Shown here: positions 11,465-24,019 of the stretch, piece by piece
Layout of the letters: every line of letters begins with the position of its first letter
How positions within the stretch are numbered: the first letter of the stretch is position 1
Source: Macquaria australasica
Lineage: Eukaryota; Chordata; Actinopteri; Centrarchiformes; Percichthyidae
Direction of reading: 5' to 3'
Assembly (NCBI GenBank): GCA_005408345.1
Contig: SEMN01000618.1
Coordinates: 224,546 to 288,545, forward strand
Length of the DNA stretch: 64,000 nucleotides
Notes under the pieces: generated by a model
What the model saw: the letters and a program-made list of their open reading frames with translations, nothing else
What the model was told of the DNA's origin: nothing
Databases searched by the model: none
Translations under genes and position numbers: made by a program

Positions 11465-12215
11465 TGTGGCTCTGTGGATATCAGTCAGTCCACCACTTTG
11501 GTCCAGACCGAACTATCTTAACAATTGGATGGATTGACAGTAAAATTTGATTACCATGGTACCACATCTTTCTTAAAACAATACTGCATGTACTATATAT
11601 ACAAAGCTAATATGTGGCAGTATGAGTTAGACAAATCAAGTGGGTATCTTCCAAAGTTTTGATCTTTTTAGTATAAATTTCCCTCTTTGTGCTTCCATGG
11701 GTAGTGTTTTCTTGCTGTGCTAAGGCAGAGGGACAGTAACACAAAGTGGAAATTTGGTACTAAAAAGACTAACATTAGAAGATACCTGCTTGATTTGTCT
11801 AACTTAGACTGCTGAACACCATCACTTACATTGAAACTGAAAGAAGGGATTTCTTTGTGGCCAGCATGGACAGGGGGAACAATCAGAGCCAGCTATAATC
11901 CTTTCAGTGTATATGGGCATGGACGTAAGTATTGTATTAAGATAGAGTTGTGAACCTATTCTTTAATGACATTGATGATCCCTTGACTTTTCATCTAGTG
12001 CCTCCATAAGGTCATTTGTTTTAATTTATCCAGTTCTTTGCTTTATGACCAAATACCTGCAAAATGAATGAGATTCACATCAGCCTCAGCTGTACTTCGT
12101 GTTTAGTGCTAATTACCAAATGTTAGCATGCTCAGATGGTGACCATGGTAAACATAATACCTGCTGAACGTTGTCATTGTGAGCATTTAGCTGAAAGCTC
12201 TGTTGTGCTGAGACT
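11465..12215 (-). repeat. Dispersed repeat family A, copy 3 (interrupted by hairpin element)
   Basis: Reverse-orientation family A. CCACTTTGGTCCAGACCG lies at about 11490-11510 and the internal half resumes at about 11940 with GACCAAATACCTGCAAAA, CAGCTGTACTTCGTGTTTAG and CAAATGTTAGCATGCT. Between them lies the inverted-repeat element at 11575-11935. Copies 2 and 3 face opposite ways. Confidence 0.6.
11575..11935. mobile_element. Inverted-repeat (fold-back) element in family A copy 3
   Basis: Imperfect arms of about 60 bp: GACAAATCAAGTGGGTATCT near 11633 and its inverse AGATACCTGCTTGATTTGTC near 11779-11798. The inner parts (CTTTTTAGTATAAATTTCCC and its counterpart) also pair, around a centre of about 45 bp. 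Outer boundaries are set by where family A similarity stops and resumes, so they are approximate. Confidence 0.55.
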
Positions 12216-13219
12216 TGAGTAGCCGCGTGGTTATCATTTTGACTCCATTCCAATTATATTGTTCAGTGTCTCTCTCCATCCCCTTGGTCTTTCCATGATA
12301 CATCTTTCAAGTCATGTGTGAAGGTTTTTTTTATATGTGATTTCTCTGCATGCGCACACTGCTTTGCTATCAGTATTTCACTGTACACCACCTTGATGTT
12401 TTTTTTTTTACTGCAAACACTGATATCATAGAACCTTGTCATAATGCTAGGTGCTGAATTTATCGCTGCGACCATTAACTTTCAGTTTCCTCAGGGTCAC
12501 TTCTTCATGTGTTTAAGCTTTTGTTCTGGGCTCTGCTATAATCATCAGTTGCAAATATAAAATAAAAAAGGACCTTTTCTTCGGTTGTTTTTCATCTGCA
12601 TAAATGAACCAACCTTGGTCTGGAGTGTTTAAACATGCTGGTTACTTGTTTCAAGAGAATGACATCTGTAATCAAATTTAAAGCCACCGGTCACCAAAAC
12701 ACACCTTGAGTAGAGAATATCTAAAAGGGCAGATGGAATGAGCCTCAGAGAATCCACATTGGTTTGTTGTTGAGAAGCTGATGGAGTCCTTGACGTTTTG
12801 AGGGAAGAATGCAACCTATCTTGATAAACACACTCATTAAACTCAATATCAATCAGTGTCACTTTGACCTGCAAAATATTCCCTTCAACACAGCTGTGGC
12901 TTTGTGGTTGGAGAATCTATTTGGAGGACAGACATACATGAATAGCCTGCTCTGAGGCAACGCTGATTGGCCACTTAAGAAGAAAATGAGACGTCCCTTT
13001 CAAACATAATGGTGAGAGTGCATCAGTAGGAGCTGTCTGACTGTACTGCACTGATGAAGTAAAACTGAGGGAAAAAGACTTTATGCAGGCAGGAGGATTG
13101 ATATGTCAGCTGGGCTATAATAGGTCTAATTAGCAAGGCTCTCGCAGCTAGCTACTGATGAGTCATAGAATACAAACACACATTTACGCAGCACCAAGCT
13201 CATGAAAACATGAACACAC
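12216..13219. other. Non-coding, nothing recognised
   Basis: Unique-looking sequence without convincing frames, repeats or splice-bounded exons. Confidence 0.5.
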
Positions 13220-13490
13220 TTAAAGGGAAACTCTGGTATTTTTAAACCTGGGCCCTATTTCGTGTTGCAGGAAGACAAAAGGATCTTACTCTTTAACAAA
13301 TGCTCTGTCTCTGTAGGGATCCTGAGCCCGTCAAAGGCAAAAGCAAGCACTTTTTGTGGACGGACAGTCAGCCATTGCAGTCCGTTTGCGGATGCCTTCA
13401 GAGGCGATCTAACTAAAGTATTAGTCATTTAGACCCCAAAATTTGTCAAAAATAGGGCCCAGGTTTAAACAAACTGGAGTTTCCCTTTAA
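13220..13490. mobile_element. Complete MITE, family C (inverted termini, TTAA-type ends)
   Basis: A 271-bp element with imperfect terminal inverted repeats of about 40 bp. The left end reads TTAAAGGGAAACTCTGGTAT, then AAACCTGGGCCCTATTT. The right end reads AAATAGGGCCCAGGTTTAAA, then CTGGAGTTTCCCTTTAA. The TTAA at both ends could be a TTAA target duplication, as made by piggyBac or Kolobok transposases, or part of the repeat. There is no coding capacity. Rearranged relatives lie at 10560-10860 and 18720-19131. Confidence 0.75.
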
Positions 13491-14592
13491 GAAGTAAAAG
13501 AGGGGCACAATGGACCCTCTGCTGAGCCCTGCCCCCCGTTACGCCTGCCAAGCCTTCCATTCTAGCATAGCACATACAGTACGCCAAGTCCAGACGCATG
13601 TCCTTAGGGGCTTGAACTTGGTAAAAAAAAAAAGTTATGATTATTCATGTACACAGCTGTACAACTGGTCTGTGACAAAGTACCTCAACTAAATGGTCCA
13701 CTGAAAAGGCTTTAAAAAAAGCTTTCATCTGCATTGACTGAGAGATGCAGTCAAGAGTTATCTTCACTCTAATTTAAAATAAAACAACATTTAACATACA
13801 CCACACTGCCTCTGTTCATTTTCATTTGTATATATATTTATAATTTTTAATTTTTAAGGTGAGGTGTGTGTATATTTAAGGTTTACTGTCCAATCAAAAC
13901 ATGAACCTTCTTCAGACAAATTAACTTTGAGACCAAAGTTTTAAAAAGAAATTTGATCATATGTTCACAACACTACAGAAACATCACAACACTACAGATG
14001 GGTTTGCCAAGATAAGAGTGTTCTTGAAGTATTTTATGTTGCTCACTGTATTGTACATACCTATGCTTTCTTTTATATCAGTGATATAAAAGAGAAAAAA
14101 TCAACTGGAACCACAGAATGATATTTTTGCTTCATATTACCTTTTCAATGAATGCATTTTCAAAATCAACTAATCAATAAAATCACCTAATCAAAACCCA
14201 CTGGACTGTGACATAGAAACTGAAAAAAAAACTTCATGTTTGGTAGCCACATCACTGAACATGCAATAACATGTCAAACATGTCTGGCACACATCAGGAA
14301 ATCTACAGCCATCACTGCAGACAAAAGCAGAAGAGGGACTCAGCATTTGTTGTAGAATAATCTACATGAGAAAAGACCACTGCAGCCCCCTCCCCTGTCC
14401 CCCCTCTGCTCTCCACCCTCCCCTCCCCTCCCTGTTGGCTGACAGAGGACTCCACCTGAATGACATTTACAAATTACCCGGCCCAGAGTGCTCGGTCCCC
14501 TGACCCGTGAGCCTCTGCTCAGCACCCGGAGAGACTCGCCAGCGTTTTGTCATATAATTACTGCAAATCCCCTGAAACTAGCCCCCCCTTCA

Positions 14593-14632
<40 letters not shown>

Positions 14633-15276
14633 TTCCCTCACCAAGATGTATGCGTGCAGATGCATGTAGGTGTATAAGAACAAACTCACAGAGCTGAATG
14701 TTAATATGTGATGAGTGTCTGAGTGACCATCATCCTGACAGACTGTGGGCCAGGAACCATGGCAGCAGCAAATAAAGCAGAGCAGTAAAAGAACAGAACC
14801 CAGCAAATAGTTGATGAACAGTGACAGGTAAGAGTATAACCTCATGGATTCTCTCATATAATATGGTAAAAAGACTTCAGGCAGTTGACCACAAGGTCAC
14901 CAGCTGTTATTTTAACAAATTAAACCAGACAAATTAAAGTTTAATTCAACGTGATCATACTATACTTACATACTATACTATTCATACAGTCTAAATTCTC
15001 CTTACTCAGCATCAGCATACACGAAATAGGCCATACTGTAATACATAGGCAGTGAAATTTCACAACAACTCTGTTGGGTCATAATATGTCACTGTCGTTG
15101 TTGTTGTCATCCAGTAAACTAGCATCAAAATTTCAGTTTGCCTCATAAACGGATCCCACCAACAACTGCTTTTGTGAGGAAAGAAAAAGTGAGGATGTAG
15201 TCATGAATCTTAACTAAGTAACTAAACTAAGGATCTTATTTTTGTAGTCCTGGCCATTATTTCTATTAGTAATTAG
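13491..15276. other. Non-coding; one microsatellite
   Basis: No exon supported. There is a pyrimidine/purine-skewed stretch at about 14380-14450 and a CA tract at 14593-14629. A minus-strand frame across 14558-14857 is driven by that tract. Confidence 0.5.
14593..14629. repeat. (CA)n microsatellite
   Basis: About 18 uninterrupted CA units. Confidence 0.95.
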
Positions 15277-15713
15277 GGGTGTCCTCGACTAAGAATTTAC
15301 ATAGTCAAATCTGATTGGTCAAGTCTTGCCTATCGTCGACTGATCGTTGAATCGTGGTTTTTTTTTGCTCCCGCTTTTAATAGTCGGCATGGTCTCAGAA
15401 CATATTAGACATACAGCTTGAACTGCCCGTGGGAAGAATGAACATACAAGAGTCTGTCCATTTTTGATTAAAAGCTCTGTTTTCTCTCTTTAGAGCACGC
15501 CATGTGAAATGACTTCTTCTTTCCAACTGTTTGTCTCATTTCTCCTCTGTGTATGTATCTCGCTCACTGACAGTCACAATGCTTTCTGAATGCACAGATT
15601 TGATTGGCTGAGTAGCATCACGTGAGATGCTTTACAAAGCATGCAATTGGTCAGTGAGTTTCCTGGGCCGCTAAACCAGAAAAGCTACGCTTCAGCCCCC
15701 CATATAGCCCTAA
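15277..15713. mobile_element. Possible hAT-like element
   Basis: Starts TAGGGGTGTCCTCGACTAAG and ends ATATAGCCCTA, so the outermost bases TAGGG are inverted, as in many fish hAT elements. No 8-bp target duplication was recognised, and internal homology to hAT sequences is not demonstrated. Confidence 0.35.
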
Positions 15714-16535
15714 TGAAATGATCCTTTGTTTCATAACCACATTTTCCAGCCACTGTGACGATTCAACTGTGAGATTGGCAGCCGAATCAGGCTCCTTAGA
15801 TCAAATCGTTGAATAGTCTGCTATTCGGGGTCACACAAACAGTCAGATGACCAGACAGGTTGTAAACAAACCCTCAGAAACTTATTTGGACAAGAAAATG
15901 GAGACAAACGATAAAATGATTACCTGAATGGTTGTAAACATCTATCACAGTTTACAGACCCACCTCCAGCTTCAACTTTGACCTACTGTATTTACCGTAG
16001 CTGTGTGCACTTACAGTCTTCCAATGAGGGAACATTTCTGACACTTTGGGTGCGCTCATTTTAAAGGCCAGGGTGTGCTCGGAATGAACTATTTTGCACA
16101 AAAGGTTGTCTCACGAGGTGTTGATAACTGATCTGAATGGCCACACTTGAAGGCGGGGGAAAAAGCCTGTAGTCATAGAGAAGGGCAAGGCACAATGAAT
16201 CATACAAATGGGGATAATGTTACGTACTTTCTGTCTTCTAGGGCATTCCTGTTCAGTCGGTTGTACACATCAAAAGTGACTGAAGTAATTGTGTGAAGAA
16301 TGAAAAAAAGACACATTCAAGAGGTACATTCAAACACTGCCTACAGTATTTTTTCCCCTTCATACACCTGGCTAATCAGTGCTTAAAGTGGGCGTGCTTG
16401 TTGGATTGTGGGTTTCGAAAAGTTACAAAAATTGTCAGCACCTGCAATTCCTATATCGGAAAGGTGTGTGGGGGAGGAGTTTCAGGTTTCAGCAGTTTCA
16501 ATGATCTGACAAGCACATGGGTTGATGCCATACAT
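15714..16535. other. Non-coding, nothing recognised
   Basis: No supported gene. A minus-strand-style motif TTCAACGATTTGATC occurs near 15800, possibly another part of the neighbouring element. Confidence 0.4.
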
Positions 16536-17447
16536 CAGGACTTCTCAAAGTCCGGACCTCGGTCCGCATCCAGACCGAAAGGCAAGTCAATCCCGACCCA
16601 GCCCAAACCTTGTGTTATAAATACAATACGTTATGAAGTGTAACGTTTTCTGTTTTGAAATACATACATACAATATTGATCAATAAATTGTTAGTGACAT
16701 CTTTCCTGCAGTTGACGTCGCCATGACATTGTTGTCAGGAAAGAGTGCTGTGTGTTGTTGCTGCCGAGTTCAGGCAGTAACATTACACCGGAGAATTTGC
16801 TATCAGCTCCTAAATCGAAGATATAGAATGTGTCTCATTTTCTCTAGTACACGATTTCTACAACTAGTGTAAATGTAAGAATATGTATAAATAAGGACTA
16901 ACTGTTTTTTTTTTTTTTCTGCCTTGGTTACCATTTGGCCGAATCAAGAGATGTGACATTAATTAATTGCAACAAGTACCCTACCTGTAAACAGTAGGGG
17001 GGGTCTTTGCAGAACATTCCGTCGCCAATGATGTGAAGATGTCATTGTCAAAATTTACCAAGAAAAGAAAAGTTGACCAAGAAAACTGAGTATTCAAAGA
17101 GGAGTGGACAGACAAATATGCGTTCATTTTGCCCCAATCCAGCACAAAGCCCATGTGTTTGATTTGAACAGAAAGAGTCAGGATTGTGAAAAATGGTAAT
17201 TATGGTGGTAATGTAAAACGTCACTGACACCAAGCACAGCCATTTCAAACAGTAGTCTCCACAGAACAGCAACTGATTGCAGGCAAACAATGCCATTTCT
17301 CCTACTAGACTCAAATGTATTTTAACTATCTTGAATGTATGTTGATTAAAAGTTAAATGTTGTTTTGTTATTGCCAATCGTTCTGGACCTCTGACCTTGA
17401 AGAAAAATCAGATGCGGACCTTTGACTAATAAGTTTGAGAACCCCTG
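16536..17447. mobile_element. hAT-like non-autonomous element
   Basis: About 912 bp bounded by imperfect inverted ends: CAGGACTTCTCAAAGTCCGG on the left and, on the minus strand, CAGGGGTTCTCAAACTTATT on the right. CAG(G/N)GTTCTCAAA is a typical hAT terminus. Both ends also contain GGTCCGCATC/GATGCGGACC. The flanks CCATACAT and CCAGATAC could be an eroded 8-bp duplication. No transposase frame remains. Confidence 0.6.
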
Positions 17448-18162
17448 CCAGATACTCTACCTCCCAATAAAGAGGTTTAGACCAGTTGGCTTGTTTACTG
17501 CTCCATTCCCAGATCTCAGCAAATGCTACCATAACCAAAAGGAATGACAGTCCAAAACAAAAAAAAGACCTCCAAAAAGTACAATAAACCTGAATTATCC
17601 TATAACGGTTCTGTGAGATGAAGATGACAAACAAGCAATCAGCTTTACATTAGAAATTATACGTTTGTGACCAGTAACATTATTTGTGAAATCACTACCC
17701 GTGTCCAGCTATGAGTCTCAAACTTTGCTGCATTTGTTCAACCCTCTCTCTCTTTCAGTCCCCCTCCATCAGTCTATCTCTCCCCCTCTCCCTTGCTGTG
17801 TTTGCTCAGGAGCATATGTATCTGTGATGTTTTCTTGTTGCTGGCTCTTTGTATCTGTCCCTTGATTGCACACGAGTAAGAAACTGTAAAGGATAATCTA
17901 ATTGAACAACTTTAAAGCACATGGCCCATTTCATGTAGTCCTTTGGAACGGCCCTCATTTCGCCGTTGTTACCCAGCCGAGCGTGTCTGCGCTGAAGGTC
18001 AGCTGTCTGCCACCGACAACATGCACAAAATGTAAAATCAGGCTCTCCCTCCCTCCCTCTCCTCCCTTCCTTCCCTCTGCGTCTCGCCCATCTTTCTTCT
18101 CTTCTCGAGCACTGATCCCAGCCCTAATCCAAGCACAAACATATCCACAGACAGCTGGGTTT

Positions 18163-18201
<39 letters not shown>

Positions 18202-18719
18202 GGTTTAGCCAATATTTTGTGCTCATGTTGAATGTCTTGGAACGTGCTTTAGTGGTTTGCGTGAGTTTTTTAATTTGCAGTGTTTAAGACTTTACAGTAT
18301 GTTTCCTGTCAATTGATTTTTCTGAAGCACATTTCATATTTTGCAAGATGTTTCCTTTGTTCCTTTATTTTTTGCATCTTAGTGTTGTTTATAAAAAAAA
18401 AAAAAAAGCAGTATAGTACTATATGCCCTATGCAGCATTGCATTTGCCCAGACATGCAAATCCAAAGGTCTGAGCTCAGCACACATTCATTCACAAAGAT
18501 GTGGAATTTGTTTTCTTTTTTTCATTTTTCAAACATCTTTGTTTATGCACAGTTCAACTCAATTTACTTTATTTCACTAGGACAATCCACTCAGGCTGCA
18601 GGGATTTCCAGGACATGTGGATCCCACCTCTCCAGAGGTGCTGCTGACCTTGCTGCTGACCTTGTGTGACCATTTGGGGCCAGCGGTGAAGCCCACCTAA
18701 ACAGTTCTGGGGTTGGGGA
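17448..18719. other. Non-coding; one microsatellite
   Basis: No gene supported. CT-rich stretches flank 18040-18100. The tandem GCTGCTGACCTT near 18637-18662 is a short two-copy repeat. The frames at 17902-18231 and 17955-18212 come from the TG tract. Confidence 0.5.
18165..18198. repeat. (TG)n microsatellite
   Basis: About 17 uninterrupted GT/TG units. Confidence 0.95.
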
Positions 18720-19131
18720 GACAGACCTTTTTGTTAAAGAGTAAGATCCTTTTTGTTTAACCAGAAACAGAAAGTCTTGCTCAAGGAAAAGTCTCACTCT
18801 GAAATCTCACAAGAGGTTGAGTTGGTGCAGGAAGACAAACAGATCTTACTCTTTAATAATCTGTCTCTGTAGGGATCCTTTCTGTAATGTTGTCAGGCAC
18901 TTAGTCTTAGTCTGAGCCTGTCAGTGGCAGAAACAAGCACATTTAGTGGACAGACTTTTCACGGGCGCAATTGCCCCAAAGAATTACGTTGCAGCCATTG
19001 CAGCCCATTTGCAGATGCTGGTGGAGGCGATCTACTGGATCAGTTCCAAAACTAATGGTAACTATTAGTCATTTAGACCCCAAAATATGTAAAAATAGGG
19101 CAGGTTTAAAAATACTGGAGTTACCCTTTAA
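18720..19131 (+). mobile_element. Rearranged copy of MITE family C
   Basis: The right end is like the complete copy: AAAATAGGGCAGGTTTAAA, then ACTGGAGTTACCCTTTAA, ending at 19131. The left end is replaced by a fold-back block in which TTGTTAAAGAGTAAGATCC (from about 18733) is the inverse of GATCTTACTCTTTAA (about 18841). Internal sequence AACAAGCACATTTAGTGGAC and CATTTAGACCCCAAAATATG matches 13220-13490. Confidence 0.6.
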
Positions 19132-19392
19132 CTTCTGATAAACAGCAGCACATAGCCGCTTCTCTAAGTTTTCTATTGGAAGCATGCAGGACAGTCCCAA
19201 TGCGCTATACACTAACCCAGTTAGGGTAACAGTATGGGAAACACTGTATAAAGTGGGGAAAGACTTCTACACAAGACTGGTCTGAACCTTCTTGTAACAA
19301 CGAATCAATACAGAAAACGTACTATGGGAATAGAAAAAACAAAACAAAAGAAGAAATGTGACAGGGGTTGGGAGAGGTGGGCTGTAATAAAG
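19132..19392. other. Non-coding, nothing recognised
   Basis: Unique-looking sequence with no frame or repeat identified. Confidence 0.5.
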
Positions 19393-19486
19393 AGTCAGTC
19401 TAGACCTGCTCTATATGAAAAAGTGCCCTGAGATAACTTTGTTATGATATGGCGCTATATAAATAAAATTGAATTGAATTGAATTA
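19393..19486 (+). mobile_element. L2 LINE 3' tail fragment
   Basis: AGTCTAGACCTGCTCTATAT, AAAAGTGCCCTGAGATAACT and GGCGCTATATAAATAAAATT, followed by TTGAA repeats. Nearly identical to 10895-10994. Confidence 0.8.
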
Positions 19487-19708
19487 ATGCAGAACAGAAA
19501 AACTAAATCTTGCAACAATACAAATATATGTCAGCCACCTGGAAGCATCGTGCTCCACCAGCACCCTTATCCACCCTATTTCCCATGGCTATGATCACTG
19601 GGTGCACCAAATTTAGAAATGTTTCAGGTCTTTGTATTGCAGATTTAAATCCACAATGTAAAGAATGTTGAGCCACTGTGGTTTAATACATCATCTTTCC
19701 TTCGTCAG

Positions 19709-19803
19709 GGTCCAACCAGATGAACCAGAAGCCCACATGCCTTCTGATGTCACCATCTGTGTTGACTTGTTATTGAGAAGAGAAGGTGTGAAGGGGTTTG
19801 CAG
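19709..19803 (+). CDS. Candidate internal coding exon, unknown gene
   Basis: A pyrimidine-rich acceptor (CATCTTTCCTTCGTCAG, AG at 19707-19708) is followed by 95 bp and a consensus donor CAG|GTGAGTC (GT at 19804-19805). One frame is open throughout: 31 complete codons, from VQPDEPEAHMPSD to VKGFA, entering and leaving in split codons. The frame stays open on both sides of the sites, so openness alone is weak support. I do not recognise the peptide. Strong paired splice sites make this the best unexplained exon candidate in the left half, but a non-coding RNA exon or chance are real alternatives. Confidence 0.25.
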
Positions 19804-22539
19804 GTGAGTCAGGTGCATCTGCTGGAGCTCTGCATCTCCGTCCAACTCTCTTTCTCATTCGGTCTCCCCCTGCCACACTCACCCCTCTGCCTGGTATTTA
19901 AGTCTATTCACCATCCCTCTGAATGATATCTCCCACCAGAGAGAGTAAACAATGTCTGGCAAAGAGACAGAGAGGCATACAGAATGGAGGATTCACTCGC
20001 CTCTATTAGCATCTTGTCTGTCTCAGAGGGGAACAGAGAGCGCCAGAGTGGAGGATGCTGGGATAGCCTGCCTGAGCTGACAGCCTCTCCTCCGCTCAGA
20101 GGTTCAAGGGCCCAGAGTCCCCAATTTTTTCTGTCTTTGCATTTGAACTTATTATAACCCATGACAGGAACACGGCCCTCCAAGTAGAGCGTTGAGAAAT
20201 GTTGTCAGCTTTCACGTCCTCCTCAGTTTGTATGTTTTTAACTTCCTTTCTATTCCTCTCAAGTGCAAAAAACTTCAGATCATGAGTTTACAATGGCCGG
20301 GCTCACTCTTCAATTCACAGAAACGACTCTCCGGCTCTCATGAGCATGTGTGAACTCGCCCTTATCTGGAGCTCGTTTAATTTCACGATACGTTTTGAAT
20401 GTGTTTTCTTTTCATTCTTTTTTTAATGCTGAGATTTGAGTAAGTCTTTGATCTATTTATGTTCTCACTCAAACACTCTCCTCGCTCCTAAAGATGAAAT
20501 ACTTGAAAGCAGCACAGCCAACTAACTCCATTATTTGTTTTACATCAAAAGTTTCATTAATTATTCCATTAGCTGAAAGGCAGGGGCTGCTGGGAGAATA
20601 AGACAGAAACACAGCGCATGTAAGAGATTTTGAAGGGGAGTATGAGCTGACTGCCTTTCCTCCTCCACTTTTTTGTCTTTCTGAAGGAGGGACGAAGGTG
20701 AGCTGCAGGGGAGAAACTACAGTTTGACCGTTATGTTTTTCAAGGCCGCTGTGATATTAATATTAAGAAAAGTCGAAATCCTCTGCACAGTGTAATAATT
20801 CAGGATTCATTCAGGATTTTCTGCAAACCAAAACTCAAATCTAGATCCACTTAAAATGTATTTCAGCATTTTCACATCTACTGGAAGACTATGTATTTTG
20901 CTGTTGCTCGCTCATCAGTGATAATATTTGTAATCTTTGATCGAAGCTACACTGCTGATATTTCTTGTCGATATCTAATATAGGACACTTCAACAATGGA
21001 TGTCCAAATGCAGAGCCAAAAACAGCCAAATCAAAACAAATTAATCTAACTACAGTTTCAATTGGGGGGGTAACATGATACAACGGTAACACAACTAGGC
21101 ATACCCACAGGAAGTAGGGATGCTGAGAGTGCTGCAGCAACCCTGTCCCCAGGTGGTTTAGGTGGCTTATATTAGATATTTGTAGTGTTGCAAAAAATAT
21201 TCTGCTGTTTTTGTTTACCTTATTTCTCCTGGCATGACTGTCTTGGTTGACCTGCATTAAAGTGAAGAGGTTTAGGAGCTTTGATATTAGTAGCTTTGTA
21301 CTACATAAAAAATATTAAAGCACTTAGATACAGTATGCGTCACAGCTGAAGAGGTCTGGTGAGCTCACGTCTTTCTAACTCCACACCAACAGATTCTTTT
21401 CATTTTCAAACTTGTTGTCTTTGGTCCAAACTGACGCTGACTCAGGTGACATCACTTGAGGACATTTATCAGACCTCACACAGCTCCCTCTGGACACATT
21501 AAAGGCTTTATACAACTTTTTTGCACATATGCAGTAGTACTCTCCAACACCTGGAAACAGGTGTGGAAATTTGTTTAGTTGGTCAAGAGCACCATGCCTA
21601 CTACTCAAAACATGTTCCAATGGCTAAGCTAGTGAGGGACACACCGCTAAACAGTAACCTGGTTCGGCTACAAAATGCATTTGGCAGACTTTTTTCAACG
21701 TTTGAGCACCTATGTATATAATAATTAACTGGTGTCCCTCCCAATTTTCAAACAAGCTACATGAAAGGATCATTTGGTGTGGTAGCCATAGCTCCAAACA
21801 GGTGTCCAACAAGTCCAGAGTTCAATAACCATATTATCTAATCCACAATTCGGCAGTGGAAATGTTTATGCAGGCACACAAAATGTGTTCAAATCACCAG
21901 TTCAGCTGTTAAACTGCTGCATATGCACACAACTACATGGAGTACGGTATAGGTCAAACCAGGAAGGAACATTGTCAAATTTAATGGACAGTCTGTATAA
22001 TATGCTCACATTCTTCAGTGTGGTAGAGTTGCTGTGTCAATGTATCTCTACAGCTGATCTAATGAGCAAAATAAAGATCCGGAGTAGGAAATTACATTTA
22101 AAACAAACCAAACAGAATTTGCTACATTTTAATAGCACTGAAATCATGTGACCCTAAAATGTGTGTTAACAAGACATATTTCTCCACACTTTTGTGGAAT
22201 TGGATCAAATTGTGTCATTAGAATTAGTTCAGGGTCAGGTTAATGGCAGCCAGTATAGTATTGATAAATACTATTGAAACCCACTGAGGTGCATCATAAC
22301 ATCATCATCATCATATCTCTGAGTTGCATTTATTTTAACAGAACGACATCAAGCATCAGCTTCATATATGGGTAAACTGGTATATTGGTGTGGCTGAAAG
22401 ACAGAGTACTTGTGATCCAGGGAAGGGGATAAAAAAGAGAAACAGGGTGGTGACAGGCGAGGTCGAGCAGTGGAGGAAAATCTAATATGAAAATGCAAAT
22501 GTGTTGAGGGAAGGTGGGGGTGTTGAGGAGGGGGGGTAG
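19804..22539. other. Non-coding; conserved-element-like blocks near 19960-20110 and 20280-20700
   Basis: The 20280-20700 block is repeat-free with motifs such as AAAGTTTCATTAATTATTCC and GATTTGAGTAAGTC, typical in texture of developmental enhancers. The rest, including 20900-22300, shows no recognised gene. A short ATC tandem lies at about 22300-22315. Confidence 0.3.
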
Positions 22540-22860
22540 TGGTTAGCAGTTTTTCAAGCCGGCCCTAATCTTCCCTCAGTGGGGCCCAGATAGCAATCGC
22601 TAACAGTAGGCCGGCGCCGGAGCTCCTTTGAAATGCAGAGCGGCTCGGTGTGTAAATTGGAGGCTCCCCGGCAGTGCCAACAGATGACACGTGGCACTCG
22701 CAACCCTCAGCGCCCGTCCAGGGGCCACAACGCCGCAAAGGTAAATCTTGCACATCAGACAATTTCATTCTCAGCACAGAGGGGACGAGTCGCACAATAC
22801 CTGGATCCTTTCAGATGATAATGTCCCCCTCAGAGGTGGATCATCATTTAGATTTTCTTA
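22540..22860. promoter_or_regulatory. Putative conserved non-coding element
   Basis: A GC-balanced, repeat-free block with many CpGs in an otherwise AT-rich neighbourhood (GGCCGGCGCCGGAG, CAACGCCGCAAAG). It ends with GATAATGTCCCCCTCAGAGG. No frame has splice support across both sides. Judged by texture only. Confidence 0.3.
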
Positions 22861-24019
22861 CTCTGCCCCTCTCTGTGCTGACATGTAAAGTCAGGCCTGT
22901 GTCTCTGTTTTTTTGGCAACACTTGCATTGCAGTTATGAGCCCATTAGAAGCATAGATGAACTTTACTTGCAACATAGCCTTCACATCGGTAGTAGAAGA
23001 ATACAGATAAGTAAAGGTACTTATGTAGAAGGAGCAATACTGCAATGTAAAAACATATTAACGAGGGCACCATGCTATGATGTAAAAATATCTTCTTTAG
23101 TCGTCTTTGTTAAAGTGCAACAAACACGGGGCGAGTCATACATTTAAAAGCAGTACAGTTGTAGAGTTTCATTCTCTTTTTTGTTGAATTTTAGTCAAAG
23201 CTATTTTTCCATCATTTTATTTTCCCTGGCTGATGCTCTCTGACAAATCGCTCTCAAAGGAGGAAGTGGAAAGCCAATAGCGCTTCTCTCTTACATTTCC
23301 ATGCTATCAACAAACTATAATCCACAGCCGTCTCCCACTTTGTCTCCACCCTCCATCCTTTGTACCACCAGGCTCCCGGGCCTGCTATGGCTCGCTGTCT
23401 CTGCAGACAAGGATATACTGCGTCTGTTCCGCTAACTTACCAAACCAAGCCCCCTTTCCATGTTCCTCTACTCTCAACCTCTATTACATGGCAACTCATG
23501 TTCTAACACATGTTCCTCTGCTTTCTGCGTTTCATTATATTTCACACTGGCTTACGCCAGCCTCATCACTTGACGCTAACAGTCATGAAGCTGCCTCATA
23601 TTGAGCAGGTCCGTGAAAATAATATCTAGTGATTTTCCCTCTCTTGGCTTATGTAGCTGGTTCACCTACCGTGTGGAAAAGATGGTGGACACTCTAATCT
23701 AACACTGGAGAATGTAGAGAAGGAATCCTCTTCTGGTGGAGATGGAAGAGACGCTACAGTAAAGTACCATGTAACACGAGAGCTAACAGCATCACAACTC
23801 TGCAAATATACCTTTAAATACAACCAACACACACATGGATGTAAAAAAACAGAACTAAGTACAACCGGTGACAGTTGTAAAAAGAACACCTACATATTTT
23901 AACTAGGTTACTAGCATGACTGGCAGCACTACAAAGCCAAGTGGGCTAACAGGGATCTAGCTTGGACCTGAGCCCCCTCCTCTCTCACCTCCACCATCCC
24001 CTATTCCAGCACTACCACT
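22861..24019. other. Non-coding, nothing recognised
   Basis: No exon supported. The frame across 22674-23147 spans this and the preceding block without splice signals or family resemblance. Confidence 0.45.
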
